Source: Staphylotrichum longicolle (taxonomy: Eukaryota; Ascomycota; Sordariomycetes; Sordariales; Chaetomiaceae). Taken from it: a stretch of 64,000 nucleotides of DNA. Positions 44,627 to 54,672 of this stretch are shown one piece after another; the stretch's first letter is position 1, and every line of letters starts with the position of its first letter. Under the pieces are notes generated by a model. It was given only the letters and a program-made list of their open reading frames with translations, had not been told where the DNA came from and did no database searches. Location: NCBI GenBank assembly GCA_019096155.1, contig JAHCVI010000005.1:2676468-2740467 (forward strand), given 5' to 3'. The position numbers and the translations under genes are program-made.

Positions 44627-46531
44627 ATGAGCGCCTCTCATGTCGCGTCGTCGTCCACGTCGGGCTTCTTCCAGACGCTCCCCGAGATCAAACCCCAATA
44701 CACATCGGAGCACCTCGCCAGTCGCACCGATGCACCCACTGACGACCCCGTACTGGACCGCCTGCTCAAGCAGTACATCCCCGCCGACTCCCAGCCGCAA
44801 GTATGCAGCGACATGCACCAGGTTTCCCGCATGGTGCTGCAACCCTCCGTCCTGGCCCATGCCGTCGAGGCCGAGACTGTCCTGCCGCGCCTGTCGCCTC
44901 TCACAACATTCGGAGAGGAGAACCGCGACGATCCACTCGTCACCTGTCACGGCTGGAAGGCGCTGAAAGCCATCGGCGTCGAGCTCGGAGCTGTGGCCAG
45001 GGCGTATGATCCCTCGCTGACTCGGCACAATCGGAGGGTGCATCAGTTCATGGTCAACCACAACTGGAGTCACACCGCCACTCTGACCATGTGCCCCATG
45101 ACCATGACGGATGGAAGTGCCAGCCTGCTCCTGGCCCACCTCGATGATCCGGATGGGGACCAGCCAGGTCGGCAGCGAGTCCTTCGGGAATACCGCCGCC
45201 GACTGGTGTCTCCGGACGCAAAAGAGAGCTGGACGGGCGGGCAGTGGATGACTGAGCGATCCGGCGGCAGCGATGTCCGAGGCACCGAGACCATCGCCCG
45301 CCGCGTGCCGCTGACCGAGTCTGGTGGAACCCAGGCCGTGGGCGAGGACATTCTTGGCCTGCCACTGGGCCCCTGGGTCATTGACGGCTTCAAGTGGTTC
45401 AGCAGCCGCCACGACGGACATGACTGCTGCCGCGGGCCAAGGCCTCAGCGCCTTTTGCGTACCTATGCGACGCAAGGCCGGGAGTTCCACCGGAGGCATC
45501 CGGATCCAGCTGCAACAAGATGGGCACCAAAGGACTGCCCACACGAGCTCGAGATCAACACGGGTTGGCTCGTGGGAGAGGAAGGCAAGGGCGTCAAGGA
45601 GATCTCTACCCTCCTCAACATCCGCACACGCCGGCTGCGCACACGTCCTACTGGTCACGCGCTCTGGCAGTCAGCAGGGCGTACACCAAGGCCCGCGACG
45701 TGAGAGGCGCCAGGTTGTACCACACAACCCGCAGCACAATTTCTGGATGGCGTCTGTGACGGTCAAGTACTGGGCTGCCACGCAGCTCAGCTTCCTCGGC
45801 GTGGCTTTGCTCGGCTGCGCCGAAAGGGCGTCGGGATCATGGCCGACACCCCAGCAGCGCTCTTCCCCACGACAGGACAGGCCGCCCCTCCTGCGGCTGC
45901 TGAGTGCAGATCAAATCACAGCAGCGGTCTCGACGAACGGCATCCGAGAATGCATGGAGTCGATCGGCGGCGTGGGGTACTGCGAGAACCACGAGGACGG
46001 GGCATCCTGAACCTGGCCAAATTGTTTCGCGACACAGTCGTCAACACCATCTGGGAGGGCACGACCAGCATCATGGCCGACGACATCGGGCGTGTCCTGA
46101 AGGACAAGCGCATCGCGAACGGGAGGATCGTCGAGGACGTGTACGCCCCGTGGGTGCGCAAGGTTCTGCAGCCCTGCCAGCGGCATTTCGCCAGGGAGTG
46201 CGACCTTGTTCTGGAACGGCTGGATGCCCTCTTGTCCCTGCTGGCGCGCGTCAAGGGCAATGATCGGCATCTGGAGTACAGCGGACGCCATATCCTGGTG
46301 CATCTCGAGATCATCACCACAGCCGTGGCGCTGCTGCACGACGCGAACACGGACCACGACGACATCAGCTCGGCCGTGGCTACGAGATACGTCGCCTCGA
46401 ATGCTATTCCGGCTACGAGTCATCATCACTTCGAAACTGGCGACGACTGGGAGAAGGAACAAGAGATGGACCGGCGGATCTTCCTCGGCGCGGGCTTTAC
46501 GCCGTCGCAGCACCTGAGCGGTAAACTCTAG
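44627..46531 (+). pseudogene. AidB-type acyl-CoA dehydrogenase with many frame breaks
   Basis: The first ~260 codons are open (MSASHVASSSTSG..., HQFMVNHNWSHTATLTMCP, GQWMTERSGGSDV, VIDGFKWFSS) and match AidB-like acyl-CoA dehydrogenases. From about 45400 to 46010 the homology hops between all three frames at least eight times: MTAAAGQGLSAF, NKMGTKGLPT, GWLVGEEGKGVKEI, YWSRALAVSRAYTKA, NFWMASVTVKYWAATQ, ADTPAALFPTTGQ, IRECMESIGGVGYCENHEDG. It then stays open from about 46005 to the stop (LAKLFRDTVVNTIWEGTTSI...SGKL). Some breaks are missing bases in G runs, others are extra bases, so true pseudogenisation is likely, with assembly error not excluded. It is flanked by ligase genes, and FAD-dependent acyl-CoA oxidation would fit their pathway. 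Confidence 0.7.
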
Positions 46532-46664
46532 TCCTAGCGGTAGCCCAACGAAGCGTCAGATTGCCTGCTGGTCACTGTTTGCCGCAGATTCCCTCCGGTT
46601 TCGAGCACTTGTTCTTGACAAACTTCATTCTGCCCAGTAGTCCCCTCGAGTGTCTATACAGCTG

Positions 46665-48490
46665 CTACAGCTTAGACTGGACCGCCTTCTGCCGGAGTGC
46701 CTGTGCCATGGCTCTCAACTCCCGATACAGCACCTTGCCCATTGCATTCCTGGGAATGGACGGAATTCTGTGTACGCCCCCGCGGAGCCTCTTGTACGGG
46801 CTCACATGTTTTGCGGTGAAGGCACCAATTTCCTCCATCAGTCGCGCCGGATCCTCGACATTGACATCGTCCTTCAGAACAACAAACGCCGTCGGCAGCT
46901 CGTTGCCGTCCTCCAGCTCTTGCCCCACAACGGCCGCGTCCTCGACGGCGTTGTGTCCCTTCACCACACCTTCGATCTCGAGAGGCGACACTTGGGTTCC
47001 GTTGTACTTGATCAGGTCCTGTCCACACGCACGGTCAGCGTCCCCCCCGGTCAGGTTCCAACCCACTTCCTCCCGGCACAGCACCACATACCTTGTTTCG
47101 GCCAGTGATGAACAGGTACCCGCGAGAGTCGACATGGCCGAGATCTCCGGTCCTCATCCACTCGTCTACGAAGACTTGGCGCCTCTGCTCCTCCGTTTGG
47201 CCGTAGTACCCGATGGTTTTTGTAGGGCCTATGCTGTTTGTGTCAGACCAGCTATTCTCACCTCCAGCACAGGCACAGGAGAAGACTCACCTGAGATGTA
47301 CACCTCACCCTGCTGCCCCACGGGCACCTCAGCACCGTCTTCGCCACAGATCTTGATTCTATTACCATCCAGCGCTGTGCCGACACTCTCCCACGGGCCC
47401 AGAGCACCCGGCACGGGCATCGTGGCGAGGCATGTAAGCTCCGTCATGCCCCAAGCCTGCTGACAAAACGCGCCCTCGGCCATCCTGTCCGTAACGGCCT
47501 GCTGGACGTCGGGCGGACACCGCGCCGCGCCCACGACGACGTGCTGGAGGGAGGGGATGTCCGCAGCGGACCACCCGGGGTGGGCCGTCAGACGCTGGAG
47601 GATCGGCGGGACAGCCGTCATGAAGTTGATCTGCCGCGTCTCCAGCGTTCTCAGGAGAAGATCGGTGTTCTCCCGGGGGACGAGGTAGTTGGTGAGACCG
47701 AGCCCGAGCGGCAGGAAGCAGTTGCCCACCATGCCTGCGACGTGGGCGCTGTCGAGGGTCCCCACCGCTCTCGGCCAACGAGTTCGGGCGTGCAGAATGC
47801 TCGACCAACGGGATCGCATTTGGTAGACCATGGCAATGATGTTTCTCTGGGAGATGGTAACCCCTGGGGAGAAGCTGTAGCTTTAGCATTCCGAGCCGGC
47901 ATTGGTCGGGGAGAGGTATCACAGACCTTTCGGAAAGCCGGTTGTGCCGCTGGAGAAGACAATCAGGCTGGCTCGATTGGCGACTTCTTCATTCCAGCTC
48001 TCATCCCAGTGGTGGCGGTGATGTGACAGCAAAGACGTTTTGCTGTCATGCCCCACGACATCCATGGTAGCCGAGTCCTGGACCAGAATCTCAAAACTGT
48101 GTTCTGTCATGGCCCGCGCCGGCGCTGCTCGCTGCGCGGAGCTCTTCGAGCACAGGATGGCGCGGGGTTGATGCGACCGTCGACGGTGGCCTGCCACGGA
48201 CAGGTGGCGACTGTGCCGCCGGCAGCAATGACGGCGAGAACGTTGGGAAAATGGATCGGCTGGTTCTCCGAGTACAAGACGACAACGCTCGGAGGCTGGG
48301 CAGTGGGCTTGACGAGGCCGGCGGAGAGATAGCCATGTGCAAGTCGGCGGACGAGATCTCGAGCCATCGACTTCGTGACTGTCTGAGAGTCGGTCTCAGC
48401 ATCGATCCACATGGGCTGGTCCTCGGATACTTCATTCTCGGCGAGGAGAACGGACGGCAGGTTTCCCTCGGGCATGTACAGTGGAGTCAT
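46665..48490 (-). CDS. Acyl/aryl-CoA ligase 2 with C-terminal SKL (PTS1)
   Basis: Exons 48490-47927, 47863-47291, 47228-47092, 47018-46665. Exon 1 has one frame break near 48177: restoring a single C in a C4 run joins TVATCPWQATVDG to PRAILCSK and gives 542 aa. Motifs: FSSGTTGFPKG (split by intron 1), QQAWGMTELT (A5), RTGDLG (A7), NKDLIKYNGTQVSPLE hinge, and AMGKVLYREL with the catalytic Lys. The C-terminal SKL is a canonical peroxisomal targeting signal. It shares only the general 4CL architecture with ligase 1, so it probably acts on a different acid. It is divergent from the crotonase gene. If the missing C is real, this copy would be a pseudogene. Confidence 0.82.
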
Positions 48491-48947
48491 CGTGAGTGTG
48501 GAGGTATAAACCGGTCAAGATGATATAGTACGAAGAGAACTGGAAGAGAGCTTTTGCTGAAACGACTCAATATTTGTGGCAAAGAGTTCAAACATGGAGA
48601 CTGGCCGCGGGCCGATGCCATTGTTCCGTTATTTATTTCCACCCTCGTCCGGGACTCCGGGTTGATGATTGTTCCCCATGCCCCCTCAGCTTGTTGTTTG
48701 ACCCCGCATCGCCCAGGCTCCTAAGGTGAGCTTGTCGGCATCTGACTCCCGTAAGCCTCGGGTGTTTGTAATGTTTTGCTCTTGGAAGAACCGGCCCGTG
48801 AGACCATAAAAGCGGTGGCCTGGGTCCAGGAGTGGAAGTTGGTTGGACGTCCTCACACACACAACACCACAACACCAACCACCATCGCAGCTCCCGCCAC
48901 ATTACCTAATTAGGTATCTCGCGTCACACGTCAAAAACATCCTGGCC
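48491..48947. promoter_or_regulatory. Shared divergent promoter of CoA ligase 2 and crotonase
   Basis: 457 bp. A perfect 14-bp palindrome TACCTAATTAGGTA lies at 48903-48916, 32 bp before the crotonase ATG, so probably in its 5' UTR. Confidence 0.45.
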
Positions 48948-49823
48948 ATGGCTTCTCCTGTCCTTTACAACACTTCCGAAGATGGCAAAGTGGCCTATCT
49001 CACACTCAACCGCCCGCAACACTTCAACGCCATCGACTCGGAGCTGCCGCGGGCCCTCCAAGCCTGCGTGAAGCGGGCCAACGAGGACCCCCTGGTCCAC
49101 TGCATCGTCCTCAAAGGCTCCGGCCCAGGCTTCTGCGGCGGCTACGACCTCGGCATCTTCGCCCAGCGCGCAGAGCGCGGGCGGACCGCCGGCAGCCAGG
49201 ATGTCAGCGCTGGCTACGATCCCCTGACGGACTATGCCATGATGAAGGACAACACCGAGTGCTTCGCGAGCCTCTTCCACAGCGCCAAGCCGACCATCGC
49301 CCAGGTCCACGGGGCTGCCGTGGCAGGGGGCAGCGACATTGCCCTCTCCTGCGACCTTGTCGTCATGGCGGACAACGCCCGGATTGGATATCCGCCGGCT
49401 CGGGTCTGGGGATGCCCCACCACGGCCATGTGGGCCCTCCGCGTCGGGGTCGAGAAGGCGAAGCGGATGCTCTTCACCGGGGATTTGATCAGCGGCAAGG
49501 AAGCCGAGGCGATGGGCCTGGTTCTCAAGTCGGTCCCCGAGGACGAGCTCGAGCACGCGGTCCGGCTCCTCACCGACAGGATCAAGACGGTGCCGATCAA
49601 TCAGAACTGGATGCACAAGCTGGTCATCAACGGGTGTGTTGAGGGCCAGATGGAGAGGGCCCAGAAGCTGGCCACCATCTTTGACGGCATGACGAGAAAC
49701 TCGCCCGAGGGCGTTGCGTGGCAGAGGTTGGCCCAGGAGGATGGCTTCCGGGCCGCGATCGCTGCGAGGGATGAGCCTGGTAGGACCGATGAGTACAGAC
49801 GCAAGTGGAAGAGCCAGCTGTGA
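48948..49823 (+). CDS. Crotonase (enoyl-CoA hydratase/isomerase) of bacterial-type subfamily, C-terminus SQL
   Basis: An intact single-exon 291-aa protein. The crotonase fold is marked by AYLTLNRPQHFNAID, the oxyanion-hole segment GSGPGFCGGYDLGIF and IAQVHGAAVAGGSDIALSCDLVV. The ARIGYPPARVWGCPTTAMWALRVG stretch is typical of a subfamily common in Actinobacteria, where the usual catalytic Glu region is remodelled. Single-exon structure and this relationship could point to horizontal origin, which only a tree can test. The C-terminus SQL is a plausible PTS1 variant. In the cluster it would hydrate or cleave a CoA thioester made by the ligases. It starts at 48948; upstream in-frame codons look like leader. 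Confidence 0.88.
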   Translation: MASPVLYNTSEDGKVAYLTLNRPQHFNAIDSELPRALQACVKRANEDPLVHCIVLKGSGPGFCGGYDLGIFAQRAERGRTAGSQDVSAGYDPLTDYAMMKDNTECFASLFHSAKPTIAQVHGAAVAGGSDIALSCDLVVMADNARIGYPPARVWGCPTTAMWALRVGVEKAKRMLFTGDLISGKEAEAMGLVLKSVPEDELEHAVRLLTDRIKTVPINQNWMHKLVINGCVEGQMERAQKLATIFDGMTRNSPEGVAWQRLAQEDGFRAAIAARDEPGRTDEYRRKWKSQL

Positions 49824-50392
49824 GTTAGGGGCAGGGTCCAGCTGGTCGCACATCTGTGTAAAATGGTAAATTCCGACTCCTTGGCTCAATGCTCGTTACC
49901 TACCAAGTCTAATCTCAATACTCTCCGGGGTCGGTCCCAAATTACCCGGGTTTTTTCTATGCTCCGGATCGCCCTCATTTCGTGGCAGAGGGCGAAGTAA
50001 GGAGGGCGAGCTAGGCACGAGGGAGACACGTCAGCTTGTCTGATCTTGTACCAGTACATCGAGATGAACACATCTGGGGTGCCTCTTGCCAGCAATCTGC
50101 TGCGCAATACCTGCGGTTGATGCTCCAACCGTTACTCATACCTACTGTTCGGAGTTTAGAGTTTAAGTTGATGCCGAGACTGCGAAGGATCACCTTGGCT
50201 CGCTAGTACCATGCTCACTTGACTGGACCCTGCTGTCCGTTTGGTTTCTTTGTTTGCTGATCCGACATACCCGATACTCAGCCATCCATCTCTTATTCAT
50301 CCGTCTCCTGGCAATGCCAGGAGACAACTTTCTTCCTTCTTCTCTCTCACCCGGGTCGCCTCCATCACAGATTGCTTCAAGATTTACCAACG
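49824..50392. other. Intergenic, no gene seen
   Basis: Boundary between the putative cluster and the second SDR. Confidence 0.4.
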
Positions 50393-51340
50393 ATGGCACC
50401 TCTGCTCCCCTTCGCCCTCCCCTCCCTCGCCGGCAAAGTCTACCTGGTCACAGGCGGCAACACGGGTGTGGGCTACCACACGGTCGACGAGCTCGCCAAA
50501 CACGGCGCGCGCGTGTATCTGGGCGCCCGATCGCCCGACAAGGCCGAAGCCGCCATCGCCCAGATCCGCGCCGAGACCCCCACGGCCGACGTGCACTTCC
50601 TCCAGATGGATCTGATGGACCTGCAATCCGTCGTCGCCGCCGCTAAGCAGTTCAAGGAGAAGGAACCAAAGCTGCACGGCCTCGTCAACAACGCCGGGAT
50701 CATGGCCACGCCGTTTGCGCTGAGCCGCGACGGCTTCGAGGCGCAGTGGCAGACAAACTACCTGAGCCACTGGCTCCTCACCTGGCACCTGCTCGACACC
50801 CTGACGGCGACGCTGCAGGAGGAGGGCAGCGCGCCCGGAAGCGTCCGCGTCGTCGATGTGACGAGCGACGGACACAGCTTCGCGCCCAAAGTCGGGATCG
50901 ACTTCGACGACATAAACCAGGAGAAAGGCGGGCTGTGGTCTCGCTACGGGCAGAGTAAGGCGGGAAACATCCTGCACGCAAAGCAGCTCAACAAACTGTT
51001 TGGGCCCGAAGGCACCGAGGCGGCGGGCAAGAGGGGCATCTGGACGGCGGCCGTTCACCCGGGCCATCTCGACACCAACCTCAACAAGCAGACTGCTTTG
51101 CCCAAGTTTGTCAACACTGCCCTGAGGGCTCTGGGCGCGTATTCCCACGCAAGGGAAGGGGCGTACACCTCCGTCTTTGCTATTGCCTCGCCCGACTTCA
51201 AGGCAGGCGACAGCGGGGAGTACTTTGTGCCCGGGCAGAAGAGAAAGCAGCCCAGCAAGACTGCGCGGGATATGGAGCTGGCAGAGCGGCTCTGGAAATG
51301 GACGGAGGACGAGATGCAGAGGAGAAAGTTGTTGGAATGA
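50393..51340 (+). CDS. Short-chain dehydrogenase/reductase, WW-domain oxidoreductase/retinol-dehydrogenase-like
   Basis: An intact single-exon 315-aa SDR: cofactor motif TGGNTGVG (about 20-27), NNAGIMATPF, SHWLLTWHLL and active-site YGQSKAGN. PG motif AVHPGHLDTNL follows the active site. The TGxxTGxG and NNAGIM style is that of fungal 'NAD(P)-binding' SDRs near secondary-metabolite or detoxification genes. Start at 50393 (ACGATGGCA) is preferred over ATG 50372. No targeting signal. It may or may not belong to the CoA-ligase cluster; 569 bp of intergenic DNA separates them. Confidence 0.88.
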   Translation: MAPLLPFALPSLAGKVYLVTGGNTGVGYHTVDELAKHGARVYLGARSPDKAEAAIAQIRAETPTADVHFLQMDLMDLQSVVAAAKQFKEKEPKLHGLVNNAGIMATPFALSRDGFEAQWQTNYLSHWLLTWHLLDTLTATLQEEGSAPGSVRVVDVTSDGHSFAPKVGIDFDDINQEKGGLWSRYGQSKAGNILHAKQLNKLFGPEGTEAAGKRGIWTAAVHPGHLDTNLNKQTALPKFVNTALRALGAYSHAREGAYTSVFAIASPDFKAGDSGEYFVPGQKRKQPSKTARDMELAERLWKWTEDEMQRRKLLE

Positions 51341-52217
51341 ACGTGGACTAGTGGTCGCAATATTGTACAGTATGATTAATCTGCCCTTCAATGAGACTCC
51401 CTTATTGATTCGATGTCAGGATGGTCGAGTCAATTGCATCATTCGTATTTGAGACACACTTCGTCTGGATGCCGGTTCTTTTTTGATCAGCTCAGCCCGA
51501 GTTTGTTCCTAGCAGTTCACTTACCCTGGTAGTACCTTCAAGCAAGCTCATTCATCGCCTTCCAGGTGATCCCGCTTCAGTCGTTGACCGAGCCTCCTCT
51601 AAAATCGCCGCTAAGACCTCTGTCTTTCTCAACGTGTGCGGCGAGTGGCAGCCGTCCGTAGCCTGGCCTACCGATACATTATCGTTCTGAAAAGATGGGG
51701 GATGTGGAGGAAAAGAGAGCTCACTTCATTGTTGAGATGTGGAAGGATCCACTTTTCCCAGGTCTTCCAGGCAGCCACACCCACACTTTCTTCCTTTCCA
51801 CAGACCACAGACCACAGAACAGAACAGACCACCAGAACCAGTTTGCCCTTCACTTCCCACATGAGATTGTGAGCATAGGTAGGTAACCATACAAGCCACT
51901 TTCACCTTCATACCCTCTTCTTGTGCCCGAGGCAAGCCCTTTGAATCGGACCGCGATAACCCAGTCATCTTCGATTACTCGATCAACTTGGATATCACCT
52001 GCGCTTGGATGCATCGCAAGGTAAAGGGAAGCAAGAGTTCTATGCTATTGCCCAAGGGCTGTGTCACCTGGGACGCCCCTGAGACCCTCTGGTATCGGTT
52101 GCCTCTCCCACACGCGCCTCCATCTCTCACTAACGCTCCGGATACACACAGTTATAACTGAATTTACATATAAGCTCAACGCAGCTGTCCGTGCGAACAC
52201 CTTGTAATTCTCGCATG
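51341..52217. other. Intergenic, no gene seen
   Basis: Convergent 3' flanks of the SDR and the membrane protein. Confidence 0.4.
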
Positions 52218-53713
52218 CTACATTCGGTCGTCGATGCGCTGCCCCTTGAAGCCGACATCTGACCACCCCAAACCACTGGCCCCAGACCGCGCATCCGAGT
52301 CCTCCGCCCGATCGATGGTCACAACCGTCGTCTTCGTGATGGCGTGCGGCTGCTGTAGCGCCAGAATACTCTCCTCGCTGATGTTGTCGTCGAGCGGGTT
52401 CGCCTTCGCCGCGTTCCGCCCCTTGGCCCGATGCGGCGATCGCGAGCGCAGGTACTGGGACCCCGTGGGTCCCTCGCCGTGGCTGTGCGAGCGCAGCTTG
52501 TAGGTGTCCTTCTTGCTGGAGGAGCCGTAGCCGAGGGAGCTCTCGAGGATGCGCTTGAACAAGGGCTTGAGGCAGGGCAGACATGCGGCGACGATACCGA
52601 CGTTGCATTCGACACTGTTGGTGGCAGGAGATTAGTCGGACAGTCACGGGGAACCTTTCCGAGTCCCTCCAGCGAGGTGATACGTACGAATACCAGATGG
52701 TTAGGTTTGCTGAGTCCCACAGGAAATCACCCGTCTTGCCATAATTGGAAATAAAGGCCGCCTTGACAATGCCAGCGGCGCAGGCACTGCGCAATGGGGT
52801 TAGTGTTTAAGCATAGAAACAGGGCAGGAAACTCATGTAAGCTTACAAGACACCAAGGCCCATGATACAAATGAGCGAAGCTCTAGTGCGAGCATTGATC
52901 TGAACGTTCCACAGCATGGGTATGGGCAGGACGGCAAAGAAGATGTCGGTGAGGATGTTGACAACTTGGTGCCAGTGTCAATGGGTGTTTCCAAACAATA
53001 CGAAAGACTAAGCCAGGATGGATATTACTCACCGCAGCTCGCGTAGCTGAGCCCTTGAAGGGTCGACTGGGACCAGCAAGTTGTCTGGACCGTCGCATCC
53101 CAGAGTATTGCCAGGTTCTTGCACTGGAGAAGCAGCGTTATGAAGCACACGAAGGTATACGCCACTGTGAAGACCATGACCCCTTGGAGGATCCGCCGGT
53201 AGGTCTTGTTCGGAGCAATCCGAAGAAGAAAAAATCCAACCGATATCTTCACAGCCGGGAGCGCCCACATGTAGATGACCTGTCCGGCGAAGTTCCACTT
53301 CAGACCCATTGTGTTCACGGCAGGGTCCAGATATGCTGCATGGCGGCCAGCGCCGTACAAGACTTGGCCGATGATGTCTGCCATGCCGCCAAGCGACAGG
53401 AGCTGTGAGATGCGTCAGGCTGAGTTTTGGAAAGCGGGCAGGGTACGGGTCGGGGCTTCGTTACCATGGCAATGGCCATCGCATAGTCCTGTGACCCTCG
53501 TTGGTTAGTTGGGATGGCGATGGACAGCGTGCAAAATGTGGGCATGTATGTACTTACATCGTTTCCGAGCCTGCGGACGATGCGGCTGCGAACCACAAGG
53601 CGAGCAACAACAGCGATCAGGGCGATGGTCGTGACCGTCGCGCTTGCGCCCAGGATCTCGGGACCTTTGTTCTCGTCGGGCAGGCCCGCCCCGGGAGCCT
53701 GCATGGTTGTCAT
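52218..53713 (-). CDS. Pth11-like/rhodopsin-domain seven-helix membrane protein
   Basis: Six exons: 53713-53558, 53488-53465 (24 nt, DYAMAIAM), 53402-53033, 52964-52847, 52786-52688, 52614-52218; frame closes to 387 aa. Helix 1 is followed by RLVVRSRIVRRLGND and DYAMAIAM, the (G/D)xDD-like entry of the fungal rhodopsin domain. Later helices include YMWALPAVKISVGFFLLRIAP, VMVFTVAYTFVCFITLLLQC with the conserved Cys, and NVLTD-type ILTDIFFAVLPIPMLW, then IVAACLPCLKPLF. A ~100-residue cytosolic tail is Ser/Lys-rich. No CFEM domain. The family includes G-protein-coupled-receptor-like Pth11 of Magnaporthe; the ligand here is unknown. Confidence 0.88.
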
Positions 53714-54672
53714 TGGCGTGCTGGCGTTAAGGTTGTCGATGCCTTTGATTTCCCATGATCTCCATGGTCATGCTGTGGATTCGATGGATCCGGTGCAGGG
53801 CTCCGGCTAGGGGTTATATGGGCCGCCGAGATCTGCACCAAGCAAGATTCCTCTTCACATCACCGACGGAAAGTTTCAGGATCTGGGCAAAACTAGCCAT
53901 ATTCGGAAGGCATTCGATGAAGTATCAGTCTTGTGGAGTACGTACCGGAGCTGAGGTTGCTTTTGCATGGCCGGAACCCCCGAGCAGTGATCGAATTCCC
54001 GGTTGCTCATCCGAGGCTCCCCCCGGGAGCTCCTCTGAAGAGTTCAGACCTATAGGATTTCATGCCGAGGCCGCTAGCATCCCTCGACCGACCACTGTTA
54101 TGTGGCGGATGTCTCGAAAGGGGTAAGCTGTTGTGTTCTGCCGTGTGTTCGGGCCGCCCAGCGTCTCTGTTGGTAGCCTTGCGGTGATATTCGTGCATAT
54201 GGATACGACTCTGTGGCTGCTCAGGAATTTGACTGATTGGCGCGGCTCGGCTGTTCAGCCGAATGCTGCACGCTGTGACACTACCCTTGCTCGAGACTTG
54301 CCTCCATCGAGGGAATACGATGCCAGCCAACACTGGTTTCCCTTGATAATGTGACTTCAGGAAACAAGGGCCAATCTGGAACAAGAGGGAGTCGGAACAT
54401 TGCCCGTGTGAAGGCTCGCGGCGTGCAGTTGGTTACTAGCGTGCCTCGCTTCCGCCCGTCCAGAGCTCCCTTGTCCCACCAGCATGGTAATTGACAATTT
54501 GGCATCTGTGCCGAACCAGGGGCTCAGCGGCAGTGACTGCCCGAGTTATTGTCCGAGATAAAGACTCAAGGAGGGCTGGAGAAAGCCATCCTCGCTTCTC
54601 CCTGCATCAGTGCATCACTGCATCCTCACTGCTCGCCTCGAAGGTCAAAGCGGACTTCACGTAACATTCAAC
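53714..54672. other. Intergenic, divergent promoters of membrane protein and tyrosinase
   Basis: No gene seen. Confidence 0.4.
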
